The notes under the pieces were generated by a model. It ran no database searches. It was not told the DNA's origin and saw only the letters and a list, made by a program, of their open reading frames with translations. DNA of 58,353 nucleotides from Bacillota bacterium (GTDB lineage Bacteria; Bacillota; Dethiobacteria; DTU022; PWGO01): assembly GCA_012518215.1 (NCBI GenBank), contig JAAYSV010000043.1, forward strand, positions 1-58,353. The letters are read 5' to 3'. Below are positions 9,457 through 20,706 of this stretch, piece after piece. How positions within the stretch are numbered: the first letter of the stretch is position 1; the number at the start of each line of letters is the position of its first letter. The translations under genes were made by a program, and so were the position numbers.

Positions 9457-9485
9457 ATACTACTATGCAACAACAATTTTGTCAA
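9457..9485 (-). promoter_or_regulatory. Promoter of the MMPL operon
   Basis: A perfect TTGACA (9480-9485) and TAGTAT (9457-9462) are separated by 17 nt on the minus strand, about 45 nt upstream of the MMPL start. Confidence 0.6.
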
Positions 9486-9528
9486 CACCAGACAAATAAA
9501 TAATGCGATTTCAATTTTTGTGCGGAAT

Positions 9529-10119
9529 TCATGAACCTAGCACACAAGATAGCAATTGATCAATAAGTTTTTTTCGTACCTTTGCATCACTGATGTCGGC
9601 CTTGGGCATTTTCCCCGAACCATGATACAACAATACGGGATTGATAATCCCCGACATCAGCAGCATCACACCAATGGCTATTTTCTGTCCATCGGTCTCT
9701 CCGGTGGCCTCCCTGATGACCAGTTCCAGGTTTGCTTCCGAATAATCGATAAGTTCGATGATGCCGGAACTTTCCTGGCCACTGCTTACGATCCTGTCGG
9801 CCAGCATGAACAGGACCCCCGGGTAATCGATCAGATGTTTCATCATCCTGTCAGCCCATTCATGAAGTCTTTCCTCCAGCGTCTTTCCCGCATCGTACAA
9901 TATCCTGTAGATAGCCTCGGTCTCCCGGGAAAAGTGCGCCTCCAGTTCTGATTGCAAATTGTCTTTGCTGCGAAAATAATAATTTATGGAAGCAAGGTTC
10001 ACATCCGCCCTTCCGGCTATATCCCGAACGGTGGCATTGATATTGCCCTCCCGACCCATCATCTCAATAGCCGCCGCAATTATTCTGGACTTGGTGTTCT
10101 GTTTGCTCATGAACTTCAT
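9529..10119 (-). CDS. TetR-family transcriptional regulator
   Basis: About 196 residues. The N-terminal 50 residues form a TetR helix-turn-helix: T-K-S-R-I-I-A-A-A-I-E-M-M, then TVRDIAGRADVNLASINYYF with the typical Y-Y-F end of the recognition helix. The remaining helical domain is the variable ligand-binding and dimerisation region. Several starts are possible. ATG 10119 gives the usual short arm before the helix-turn-helix, while ATG 10140 has a well-placed GGGGAG and would add seven residues. The gene lies directly upstream of the MMPL exporter gene in the same direction, and palindromes at both promoters suggest that it represses itself and the exporter. The inducer is unknown. Confidence 0.9.
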   Translation of the reverse strand: MKFMSKQNTKSRIIAAAIEMMGREGNINATVRDIAGRADVNLASINYYFRSKDNLQSELEAHFSRETEAIYRILYDAGKTLEERLHEWADRMMKHLIDYPGVLFMLADRIVSSGQESSGIIELIDYSEANLELVIREATGETDGQKIAIGVMLLMSGIINPVLLYHGSGKMPKADISDAKVRKKLIDQLLSCVLGS

Positions 10120-10187
10120 CACCCGCCTTTCCTCTATCATGGATGGCATCTCCCCGGGAGAACCAACCCGTCATGATTTCATACTGG

Positions 10188-10227
10188 TGTTTAAAACAAT
10201 TATATAAATCTTTGGCGGCCTTGGCAA
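10188..10227 (-). promoter_or_regulatory. Promoter and near-palindromic operator of the TetR gene
   Basis: TTGCCA (10222-10227) and a perfect TATAAT (10199-10204) have a 17-nt spacer on the minus strand. Immediately downstream of the -10 box is TGTTTTAAACA (10188-10198), an almost perfect palindrome covering the expected start site. This fits autorepression. Confidence 0.55.
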
Positions 10228-10402
10228 CCCATGATGCAATGTTTCTCCATCTTTGCAAGAAAGTTTCTTCTGGACACTGCCTGTCTGCAATGAATTGACA
10301 TCGGGCAAGATCTCTCACCTGTACAAAAGAAGGATTACAGTGTCCAATCGTAGTAATATTTTATAAGGAGCATGAGGAACATTTTTCGGAGGTATTTGAA
10401 GA

Positions 10403-11419
10403 ATGCAGTACAGAATACTTGGCAAAACCGGCCTGAAAGTATCGGAAATAGGGTTCGGGGGGATCCCCATCCAGCGGGCCACCATGTCCGAAGCGAAAAA
10501 AGTGATCCTGAAGTCACTTGATCGGGGGATAAATTTCCTGGACACAGCCAGGGCTTATACAGACAGTGAAGAAAAAATAGGGGCTGCCCTGGCCGGATCT
10601 GGCATCCCCAGAGACAATGTGATCATCGCTTCAAAATCAATGAATCGTGATAAAAAAGGGTTCAAGGAAGATGTGGATTTGAGCCTCCGGCTTTTAAGAA
10701 CAGATTATCTAGATCTTTATCAGATCCACAACGTCAGCAATGAAAAACAGTTGAATGCGGTATTGCAACCCGGTGGAGCACTTGATGGAATCAAGGAAGC
10801 CCAACGTGAAGGCAAAGTTCGTTTCATCGGCCTGACATCGCATCTTCCCACGCTGGCAGTCAAAGCCCTGAAAACGGAAAATTTCGATACAATTCAGTTC
10901 CCCTTCAATATCGTTGAACAGGAAGCAAATGATCTCCTTCTTCCCCTGTCCCGCAAAAAAGAAATCGGAACCATCATCATGAAGCCCCTCTGTGGCGGCG
11001 CATTGACCTTGAAAAAAACTGCACTTCAGTATCTACTCGGTTTTCCCGTATCGGTGGTAATCCCGGGAATGCAATCGATCGATGAAGTCATCGAGAATAC
11101 TTCCATATCGGGCTTGCCCCCCGACAAAGAGGCACTGGACAGATTGCGGGAAGAAGCAAATAAGCTTGGCAGCCGCTTCTGCCGCCGCTGCGAATACTGC
11201 CTGCCCTGTCCGCAGGGTGTCAATATTTCTTTCATCTTCCTCATGTTCGGCTACTGGAAAAGATATGGCCTCAAGGAATGGGCCCGGAACCGTTATGACA
11301 GCCTCTCTGTAAAAGCATCGGACTGCATCGAATGTGGAGAATGCGAAGAAAAATGCCCCTACAACCTACCCATCCGTGAGATGCTCAAGGAGTGCCGGGA
11401 GGCCCTGGAAAATAAATGA
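10403..11419 (+). CDS. Aldo-keto reductase with C-terminal ferredoxin-like Fe-S domain
   Basis: A 338-residue protein. The first 245 residues form an AKR barrel with the expected catalytic tetrad Asp47, Tyr52, Lys78 and His109. A cysteine cluster C-R-R-C-E-Y-C-L-P-C-P-Q-G follows, then a 4Fe-4S motif C-I-E-C-G-E-C-E-E-K-C-P near residue 320. Such AKR-ferredoxin fusions are common in anaerobes and are thought to couple NAD(P)H-dependent carbonyl reduction to an electron-transfer cluster; the physiological substrate is generally not known. ATG 10403 is preceded by CGGAGG. It is transcribed away from the TetR gene and ends 46 bp before the convergent MORN gene. Confidence 0.93.
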   Translation: MQYRILGKTGLKVSEIGFGGIPIQRATMSEAKKVILKSLDRGINFLDTARAYTDSEEKIGAALAGSGIPRDNVIIASKSMNRDKKGFKEDVDLSLRLLRTDYLDLYQIHNVSNEKQLNAVLQPGGALDGIKEAQREGKVRFIGLTSHLPTLAVKALKTENFDTIQFPFNIVEQEANDLLLPLSRKKEIGTIIMKPLCGGALTLKKTALQYLLGFPVSVVIPGMQSIDEVIENTSISGLPPDKEALDRLREEANKLGSRFCRRCEYCLPCPQGVNISFIFLMFGYWKRYGLKEWARNRYDSLSVKASDCIECGECEEKCPYNLPIREMLKECREALENK

Positions 11420-11464
11420 CCAATTTCGCTACCATGTAGTTTCCATACCTGCAACCGGGCCAAC

Positions 11465-11893
11465 TCAACCGCGCCTCCGCCTGCCCCTGAATCGATCTTT
11501 CCTCCATTTACCGCTGAGTACCTCTCCGTCCGGTAGTGTCATCGTACCTTCTCCATGAAACAGCCCATCCTTGAATCCCCCGATGTACCTGTAACCTTCC
11601 GGCAGAAAGAAAATCCCTTCTCCATGAAATCTGTCTTTCCTCCACTGCCCGATATACGATTGACCGGTAGAAGTTCCAAGCGTTCCATACCCATTTGCCT
11701 CGTTTCCTTTCCATTCCCCTGCCAGGTACGATCCATGCCCCCAATAAAATACACCCTGCCCATGCATCTGCCCATCCTCCCAGTCCCCCGAATAAACGCT
11801 TCCATTTTCAAAAGTGATGGTCCCTTTACCATGGGGCACCCCATTCCGCAATTCACCCCTGTATTCTGCTTTGCCCACCAATATATCAATCAT
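11465..11893 (-). CDS. MORN-repeat protein
   Basis: A 142-residue protein made almost wholly of five to six MORN repeats of about 23 residues, each with a Y/F-x-G-x-W/F ... G-x-G pattern (for example Y-S-G-D-W-E-D-G-Q-M-H-G-Q-G). There is no signal peptide or extra domain. It ends in an arginine-rich tail. MORN repeats form a flat beta-ladder and usually mediate membrane-lipid or protein contacts; the bacterial role is mostly unknown. The gene is monocistronic and convergent with the aldo-keto reductase. Confidence 0.85.
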   Translation of the reverse strand: MIDILVGKAEYRGELRNGVPHGKGTITFENGSVYSGDWEDGQMHGQGVFYWGHGSYLAGEWKGNEANGYGTLGTSTGQSYIGQWRKDRFHGEGIFFLPEGYRYIGGFKDGLFHGEGTMTLPDGEVLSGKWRKDRFRGRRRRG

Positions 11894-12084
11894 TTTTGCA
11901 CCACCCCTGCATATTTACCTGTTGCCACTGCGCCCTTATTCATTGATACGAAAATATCATTATCATTATGCCATGATTCGTTGACTGTCCATGTATAATA
12001 CAAAGTTCTGATGAATCACCATTCAATCAAGAACAAGTAGTGTTCCGTTGACCCTCTTTCCTTTCCACGGCGGTGATCTTTTAT

Positions 12085-12120
12085 AAAAAAAGCCCCTCCC
12101 GGAGAAAAAAAAGGGAGGGG
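12085..12120 (-). terminator. Rho-independent terminator of the candidate small RNA
   Basis: An 8-bp G/C stem (CCCCTCCC with GGGAGGGG, 12093-12100 and 12113-12120) with a T-rich loop is followed on the minus strand by C and seven T residues (12085-12092). Confidence 0.8.
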
Positions 12121-12174
12121 ATTAGAGGGTTTGCAAGGTAGGAAATTGTAAAAAAGGGGGAAAATCCTACCTTG
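12085..12174 (-). ncRNA. Candidate small RNA of about 90 nt with a pyrimidine-rich loop
   Basis: The minus strand shows a complete transcription unit with no reading frame. A promoter at 12180-12209 places the start at about 12174. There a perfect 10-bp stem begins (CAAGGTAGGA with TCCTACCTTG, 12134-12143 and 12165-12174) closing a 21-nt loop with the run TTTTCCCCCTTTTTT. A 14-nt C-rich linker leads to the intrinsic terminator at 12085-12120. The C-rich loop could pair with G-rich Shine-Dalgarno sequences, as in known UCCC-loop small RNAs of Gram-positives; that is inference. It matches no RNA family I recognise, and 90 nt is too short for 6S RNA or tmRNA. Confidence 0.5.
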
Positions 12175-12179
12175 AATTC

Positions 12180-12209
12180 ATTATAGTGACAATCTTCCAT
12201 CATTCACAA
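12180..12209 (-). promoter_or_regulatory. Promoter of the candidate small RNA
   Basis: TTGTGA (12204-12209) and a perfect TATAAT (12180-12185) are separated by 18 nt on the minus strand. The predicted start falls at the first base of the hairpin stem. Confidence 0.5.
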
Positions 12210-12425
12210 CCCCTTAAAAGAAGCTTCGTGACAGCATGTTGTCAGTATGTTATGCTGAAAATTTTATAATATCCTGGAATCTGTAAAACCTGCAAGATGC
12301 CATTCAAGGGAAAAGGAAATTGTTTGCCGGGGTATTTCACTGTGACACCATAATTGCCATATGTCACATTCGCTTGTACCATGGCTTGCACGTGAAATAT
12401 ACGAGCTGAAAGCAAGAATATCGTG
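12210..12425. other. Intergenic stretch downstream of the CPBP protease gene
   Basis: Besides the small-RNA unit to its left, I see no gene or terminator here. The protease transcript may read into the small-RNA terminator about 300 nt downstream. Confidence 0.4.
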
Positions 12426-13244
12426 TTAGAAGGTCAAAGAAGTTGCTGTCATATTCCTGTGAATATAGTTGAAGGTTATCAGAGCAAGGACAACAACCCC
12501 CATAGCCCCCAGGGTCAGCCAGGCAGGTTGAAACAGAGCCCCGTCATTGAACCCGGGGATACAAAAAAAATGATTGCCCAGAACAGCCGTGGCATTGTTG
12601 ACTGCGTGAGCAAAGATGACCGCCATCAGGGATCCTGTCCTGTAAAATATATATCCCAGAAGAAGCCCGGCAAAGAAAGCAGGAATCATCTGCCAGACAT
12701 TGATGTGCATGGCCGCAAAGAGAAGTGATGATAGGATGATGGAGGCCCATGGAGTATAGCGCTTCAGGAATCCCCGCAGGATGATACCCCGAAAAACTAT
12801 CTCTTCCAGAATCGGAGGGATAACCGCGACCCCCGGCAAGATAATCCAGATATCGGCCAGGTATATGCTGGAGAACACCTCTTCCCACATATCTGTTACC
12901 GGATAAACAAACCTGACACAGTTGTCGATCTCCGAAAGTACAAAAGACAATCCCACGAACATGGGGATAAACAGCGGATACAAAAACCATGCGGTTCTCC
13001 CCGGGCCCCGAAGACCCTTGCAACTGTAACCGGAACGCCAGCAGTAAAAGGAGATGATTATCAGCCCCACGCCGGAGGGCAGGAGAAATAAATTTAAAAA
13101 CAACATGGAAGATGAACTTTGGTTCACACCCATGTATGCTCCCCAGAAACCAACAAGCAATCCCCCTAGCGATTGGAGAATGACCAGAAAGATACTGATA
13201 CCAACACCCTGAAGAAAAGACGGGTAAGCAGTCTGCTTTACCAT
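12426..13244 (-). CDS. CPBP-family intramembrane metalloprotease (CAAX protease-like)
   Basis: A polytopic protein of 272 residues from ATG 13244; a TTG at 13337 overlapping the upstream stop would extend it to 303. It carries the three CPBP signatures in order: EEIVFRG, F-x-x-x-H in FAAMH, and H-A-V-N-N, whose Glu and His residues form the metalloprotease site within the membrane. Bacterial members include bacteriocin self-immunity proteins and processing proteases, so a precise substrate cannot be assigned. It follows the Tic20-like membrane-protein gene in the same direction, probably as one transcript. Confidence 0.85.
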   Translation of the reverse strand: MVKQTAYPSFLQGVGISIFLVILQSLGGLLVGFWGAYMGVNQSSSSMLFLNLFLLPSGVGLIIISFYCWRSGYSCKGLRGPGRTAWFLYPLFIPMFVGLSFVLSEIDNCVRFVYPVTDMWEEVFSSIYLADIWIILPGVAVIPPILEEIVFRGIILRGFLKRYTPWASIILSSLLFAAMHINVWQMIPAFFAGLLLGYIFYRTGSLMAVIFAHAVNNATAVLGNHFFCIPGFNDGALFQPAWLTLGAMGVVVLALITFNYIHRNMTATSLTF

Positions 13245-13333
13245 CGGAAGATCTGTCCCCCTCACTGTTGTTACCCTGGAACGCATTTCATGACAAAGGT
13301 GGAAAAGGCGACCCTGAAGTGAATTGAAGGCGG

Positions 13334-13765
13334 TCAATCTTTGGATCGGAATTTCTGGGAAATCACCCGTTCTTCGGCCAGATCGCCGATGATGGGCAGT
13401 TTAAATGCTTCCCCCTGGCCAGCCTTGAAAACAAAGATAACCAGGACCAACAATGCCAGATAGAAAAGGATAATAAGCAGCCAATCAAGAAATTTCAAGA
13501 GGATCAGGAACCCCGCGTAATTCCACAATTCCAGAGCCACTGTCAAATGGTCTATACCGGCCAGGATCAAAAATAGGACAGTGAAGGTTCCAAATGTCAT
13601 TACCGACTGCATGGCATGGAATCGAATAAATTTGTTTTTCTTCTCCACAAGAAGAATTATGGCCCCGGAGATCCAGCCAAGCAAATAACTGACTACCCCC
13701 CAGAAGCGCTCCCTGGAACCGATTTTTTCCGCCTGATCATTGCCTTGCATCAATAAAATGTTCAC
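13334..13765 (-). CDS. DUF4870/Tic20-like small membrane protein
   Basis: A 143-residue protein with three to four hydrophobic segments. The N-terminal part contains the family landmark S-Y-L-L-G-W-I-S-G followed by V-E-K-K-N-K-F-I-R-F-H-A-M-Q-S, typical of DUF4870 proteins related to the Tic20 fold. The function of the bacterial family is unknown. The start is GTG 13765, close behind AAAGGGCGG. It precedes the CPBP protease gene with essentially no gap. Confidence 0.8.
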   Translation of the reverse strand: MNILLMQGNDQAEKIGSRERFWGVVSYLLGWISGAIILLVEKKNKFIRFHAMQSVMTFGTFTVLFLILAGIDHLTVALELWNYAGFLILLKFLDWLLIILFYLALLVLVIFVFKAGQGEAFKLPIIGDLAEERVISQKFRSKD

Positions 13766-13791
13766 CCGCCCTTTCGTTGAGCATCATCATC

Positions 13792-13820
13792 ATTATAATT
13801 AAATAAGTTATGCAAAACAA
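13792..13820 (-). promoter_or_regulatory. Promoter of the Tic20-like / CPBP protease unit
   Basis: TTGTTT (13815-13820) and a perfect TATAAT (13792-13797) have 17-nt spacing on the minus strand, about 27 nt before the GTG start. Confidence 0.5.
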
Positions 13821-13870
13821 GGAGTATCGGCAAATAAAAAGCTCCCGGGGCCCACATTTCATGCCATTGT

Positions 13871-14005
13871 TCACATCAGTTTCCATATCATCCATGCAAA
13901 CGCAGCCAGCAAACAGAGTGCCACCGCCAAAAATGTGAAAGTTCCCGGGTTACCCTTCTGCTTCGGCCCACACCATGGGAACCCATAAAAATCTTTCTGC
14001 CTCAA
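13871..14005 (-). CDS. Possible 44-residue single-helix membrane peptide
   Basis: A short frame begins at a TTG that overlaps the stop codon of the lipoprotein gene (ATTGA). It encodes a polar N-terminus with W-C-G-P-K-Q-K-G followed by one 20-residue hydrophobic helix and a short basic end. The overlap suggests translational coupling. There is no strong ribosome site and no homologue I recognise, so it could be chance. Confidence 0.3.
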   Translation of the reverse strand: MRQKDFYGFPWCGPKQKGNPGTFTFLAVALCLLAAFAWMIWKLM

Positions 14006-14652
14006 TATCGCAGGTCAGGGATCCTTTCCAACAGTTCTTCAATCCTTGCTCTGCTTTCTTCCTGGCCCATATCAAGTTCGTTTCCACTTAAATCAACATA
14101 TTCCAGCAGGGGGAATATGTTTGTTGCAAGAACAGAAATGTCTGCAATTTCATTGCTCGACAGATCCACCCATCGCAGCGATTTGTTGTTGCTCAAAAGC
14201 GAAATGTCAACGATGTTGTTACCATCAAGTTTCAGATCTTCAAGATATGGCAAACTGCTCAGCGGAGTAATATCGATGATGTTGTTGTTTGAAAGGTGCA
14301 ATCTGTACACGGCCGTCAGATTGCCAAGGGGTACAAGGTCAGTGATCCGGTTACTGCAAAGACGCAGATCAACCAGATTCACGGCATACTCCAACCCCCT
14401 GAGATCTTCAATTCCCTTGTTCTCCGCAATCAGGTCAACCAGCTGTTCCATGTCGGCGACGGTAAGTAGTTCACCATGGCTCTTCCCGAGTTCTTCCCGG
14501 ATAGCGGCCTCCAGATTGATGTCGGGAATATAGAAATCGGCGGCCGGGAGCCGCCTGTCATGCACCTCTGTATGCTCGGGGCTGCACCCGTACAGGCAGT
14601 AGCCAGCCATCAGCAATGAAAACAGACAGATACAGGCAGTCGCTTTTTTCAT
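14002..14652 (-). CDS. Leucine-rich-repeat lipoprotein
   Basis: A 216-residue protein with a lipoprotein signal: MKKA, a hydrophobic core and the lipobox L-Y-G-C, predicting lipidation near Cys23. A short linker leads to a helical cap with D-I-N-L-E-A-A-I-R-E-E-L, then about five 22-residue leucine-rich repeats of the SDS22/internalin type (L-x-x-L-x-L-x-x-N-x-I-x-D-I). These proteins sit on the outer face of the membrane and bind proteins. The partner here is unknown. The start follows a long G-run ribosome site (GGAAGGGGGG). Confidence 0.9.
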   Translation of the reverse strand: MKKATACICLFSLLMAGYCLYGCSPEHTEVHDRRLPAADFYIPDINLEAAIREELGKSHGELLTVADMEQLVDLIAENKGIEDLRGLEYAVNLVDLRLCSNRITDLVPLGNLTAVYRLHLSNNNIIDITPLSSLPYLEDLKLDGNNIVDISLLSNNKSLRWVDLSSNEIADISVLATNIFPLLEYVDLSGNELDMGQEESRARIEELLERIPDLRY

Positions 14653-14741
14653 GGTCCATCGCCCCCCTTCCCAGGTTTACAGATATATATTCCCCAACCT
14701 TGTTGTTCTATGTCTACAAGCAGAGAATGCCCCTGGAAAAG

Positions 14742-14781
14742 GCCCCGCCACTTTTCAATGCAACATGAAAAGTGGCGGGGC
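14742..14781 (-). terminator. Strong hairpin terminator after the beta-galactosidase gene
   Basis: A perfect 16-bp inverted repeat (14742-14757 with 14766-14781) encloses an 8-nt loop, just beyond the lacZ-type stop codon. The T-tract on the minus strand is short (TTTT), so termination may be partial. Confidence 0.65.
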
Positions 14782-14804
14782 TTGAAACATGAAACCGGAA
14801 ATAT

Positions 14805-18050
<3,246 letters not shown>

Positions 18051-18126
18051 CTATGTTTTTACAACGTTGCCGGTGGAAATGATAGAGAAGTACCGGGCGG
18101 AACGAATGCCAAACATCGGCCCTGAC

Positions 18127-18852
18127 TCATAGAAGTGAAGCAGCTTCACGGTCCAGAACAAGAACACATCTTCTGTGAAGCTGCAACAGTGAAGCAGGAA
18201 CTGCAGTGGTGATTGGCCCGTTAACGGTCCGTTCTATCGCCCTGGCCTTGTTTTCGCCGCTGGCCAGAAGCATGATTGTCCGGGCGTGCATGATCGAACC
18301 CACCCCCATGGTGATTGCCCGGCGGGGCACTTCATCCATGGAATCAAAAAAACGGCTGTTGGCCTTGATCGTTTCCGCGGAAAGATCCACCAGATGCGTT
18401 TCAGCCTTCAGTTCTCCGGCCGGTTCATTGAACCCGATATGGCCGTTAACACCGATCCCCAGGATTTGCAGATCGATTCCTCCGGCCGCTTTGATTTCAA
18501 GTTCGTAATTCCGGCAAGTCCTTTCGTGATCTTCTTCGAGGCCCGCGGGAATATTTATCTGCTCGGGCGTGATGTTGACATGTCCGAACAGATGGCGATG
18601 CATGTAATAATGGTAACTCTGTGGATGGCCAGGCCCAAGGCCGATGTATTCATCCAGGTTGAAAGTAGTAACATTCTCGAAACCAATCATGCCCCCGTCA
18701 TTTGCCTTCACCAGCTCGCGGTACAACCCTTCGACCGTGGAACCGGTCGCCAGCCCCAGTACAGTATCCTTTTTGCGACTGAGCTGGTCAGCCACGATAC
18801 GAGCGGCTTCCACACTCATCCCCTGGTAATCATCTACAATATTAATCTTCAT
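18127..18852 (-). CDS. nagB: Glucosamine-6-phosphate deaminase
   Basis: A 241-residue protein starting at ATG 18852, six nt after GGAGG. It shows the NagB signatures: L-A-T-G-S-T near residue 36, F-N-L-D-E-Y with the active-site Asp, and [12 protein letters not shown] with the catalytic His and Glu. It converts glucosamine-6-phosphate to fructose-6-phosphate and ammonia, the reverse of GlmS chemistry, in the cytoplasm. It lies just downstream of glmM, the enzyme that diverts the same hexosamine pool toward UDP-GlcNAc. Supply and drainage of glucosamine phosphates are thus placed on one transcript. Confidence 0.95.
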   Translation of the reverse strand: MKINIVDDYQGMSVEAARIVADQLSRKKDTVLGLATGSTVEGLYRELVKANDGGMIGFENVTTFNLDEYIGLGPGHPQSYHYYMHRHLFGHVNITPEQINIPAGLEEDHERTCRNYELEIKAAGGIDLQILGIGVNGHIGFNEPAGELKAETHLVDLSAETIKANSRFFDSMDEVPRRAITMGVGSIMHARTIMLLASGENKARAIERTVNGPITTAVPASLLQLHRRCVLVLDREAASLL

Positions 18853-18884
18853 CAAGATCCTCCCCCGGACAATGTCATGTTATT

Positions 18885-20225
18885 TCAACTGTTCAGTTCT
18901 TTGACAAGGATAGATACCAGTTCGGTAGCCAGGTTATGCAAAATGGATTCATCCTTTTCGCCTTCGACCATGATACGCATCATCGGTTCCGTCCCCGAAG
19001 GACGGACGAGGATCCTCCCGTAAGGGCCAACCCTGTCATGGGCATCTTTCAGCGCCTGTTTGAAAACAGGACTGTCTTCCCATCCATCCTTGCGGCTTAC
19101 CCTGCAATTCACCAGCACCTGCGGCAAACGGGAAAGCATCGTCCGGTAGGAAGACAGTTCACGGCCTTCCTCCTTGATGATCCGGGCCAGTTGCAACCCC
19201 GTCAGAATGCCGTCACCGGTGGTAACGTAATCGGAAAATATGATATGCCCGGATTGTTCCCCTCCCAGGTTGAAACCGCCCTCGACCATCTTTTCCAGAA
19301 CATAGCGGTCACCCACAGCCGTTCTCACTACCTTGAAACCGTTTTGTTCCGCCGCGATATCCAGTCCGCCATTGCTCATCACGGTAGCCACCAGCGTATT
19401 TTTCTTCAAACGGTGTTTTTTTCGCAGATATGACGAAAAAATGAGCATCAGCAGATCTCCATCCACGACCTCACCATTTTCATCAACAGCGATCAGCCTG
19501 TCGGCATCCCCGTCAAAAGCAAGCCCCATCATGGCCCCGGTTTCCCTGACCGTTTCCTGCAGAAGACGGGGATTGGTTGAACCGCAACCGACATTTATAT
19601 TCGTACCATCGGGAGCATCGTTCAAAGTCGTTATCCTGGCACCCAGGGCAGAAAACAGTTCCGGGGCCAATTTGTAGGCTGCCCCATGGGCACAATCGAT
19701 AACCACGTGCATCCCGCTCAGGTCCGAGCAGATTTCTTTCAAAAAACGACCATAAATATTGATGGCATCGTGGTCTGTCTCCACCTTGCCTACGTCTTTT
19801 CCCCGAGGGCGGGGCAGGTGGTCTTCACTGAAATAGAGTCTTTCCAGTTCCATTTCCATGTCATCGGACAGCTTGAAACCCGATGCGTCAAATATTTTCA
19901 AACCATTATCTTCGATAGGGTTATGCGAGGCAGAGATCATTATCCCGGCCACCGCTCCCCGTTCCCGGGTCAGATATGCCAATGCCGGTGTGGGAAGTAT
20001 CCCCACATCGAGCACATCCATACCCGAAGAACAGATGCCGGCGTTAATAGCCGATTCCAGCATATCACCGGATTTGCGCGTGTCCTTGCCCACCACAATA
20101 AAGGATGATGCACGGTCCTCCTTCAGAAGGAAAGCACAGATGCGTCCGATACGATAGGCCATTTCCGGGGTCAGTTCCCGGTTGGCTACCCCCCTTATTC
20201 CATCGGTACCAAACAATTTTTTCAA
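18885..20225 (-). CDS. glmM: Phosphoglucosamine mutase
   Basis: A 446-residue enzyme that interconverts glucosamine-6-phosphate and glucosamine-1-phosphate for UDP-GlcNAc and peptidoglycan synthesis. The catalytic phosphoserine is Ser100 in I-S-A-S-H-N-P, and magnesium is held by D238-G-D-A-D-R. The C-terminal phosphate loop R-P-S-G-T-E-P is present. The start is TTG 20225: GGAGG lies 8 nt upstream and the protein then begins at the conserved L-K-K-L-F-G-T-D-G-I-R-G. Upstream in-frame ATGs overlap that ribosome site. It follows cdaA and cdaR in the classic Gram-positive cdaA-cdaR-glmM arrangement, where GlmM is known to interact with and modulate CdaA. Confidence 0.97.
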   Translation of the reverse strand: MKKLFGTDGIRGVANRELTPEMAYRIGRICAFLLKEDRASSFIVVGKDTRKSGDMLESAINAGICSSGMDVLDVGILPTPALAYLTRERGAVAGIMISASHNPIEDNGLKIFDASGFKLSDDMEMELERLYFSEDHLPRPRGKDVGKVETDHDAINIYGRFLKEICSDLSGMHVVIDCAHGAAYKLAPELFSALGARITTLNDAPDGTNINVGCGSTNPRLLQETVRETGAMMGLAFDGDADRLIAVDENGEVVDGDLLMLIFSSYLRKKHRLKKNTLVATVMSNGGLDIAAEQNGFKVVRTAVGDRYVLEKMVEGGFNLGGEQSGHIIFSDYVTTGDGILTGLQLARIIKEEGRELSSYRTMLSRLPQVLVNCRVSRKDGWEDSPVFKQALKDAHDRVGPYGRILVRPSGTEPMMRIMVEGEKDESILHNLATELVSILVKELNS

Positions 20226-20298
20226 ACAAAAAACCTCCATATCCATATTCAATATATATTATGGAACAATAATGCGATCGCTACCGGGGGCACCCGTT

Positions 20299-20706
20299 TT
20301 ACTTTTGTTGCCGGATCTTCACCTCTGCACTGACCGGCAAGAAAGAAACGATGGAAAGCCCCTCGGGCGGATTTATTTTTATGTCAACTTTATGATCGCC
20401 GTTTCCGATATCCTTCAGATCAACAAATGCCACCATGCTTTCCGGGCCTTTGTCCTGGAGATTTTCCGGCAACCCTTCCAGAACAACACTCACACTTTCA
20501 GGCATTTCCGATACTTCCAGGCTTTCCTCAAGATTGACGTAGACAAGCGGGACATCCTCCAGGATCTTTCTTTTGGGAAGAACCTGGAACAATGTATCAC
20601 CGACCACGAATAGCCAGAGAATCACGGCCAGAAATACCGATAATAAAATGATGGTGAGGTGTTTCTTGTTAAAATATTTTGCCAGTAGCATCAGGAAAAC
20701 CTCCAT
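20299..20706 (-). CDS. cdaR: Short CdaR-like YbbR-domain regulator of the c-di-AMP cyclase
   Basis: A 135-residue protein with an N-terminal membrane helix (about residues 17-36) and one extracytoplasmic YbbR-like domain ending near the C-terminus. CdaR proteins bind and regulate the diadenylate cyclase CdaA, but usually carry three or four YbbR domains and exceed 300 residues; this one seems to have one. The gene overlaps the end of cdaA by 16 bp and precedes glmM, which secures the assignment. The track to glmM shows no remnant of further YbbR domains, so it is probably a genuine short form. Confidence 0.8.
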   Translation of the reverse strand: MEVFLMLLAKYFNKKHLTIILLSVFLAVILWLFVVGDTLFQVLPKRKILEDVPLVYVNLEESLEVSEMPESVSVVLEGLPENLQDKGPESMVAFVDLKDIGNGDHKVDIKINPPEGLSIVSFLPVSAEVKIRQQK

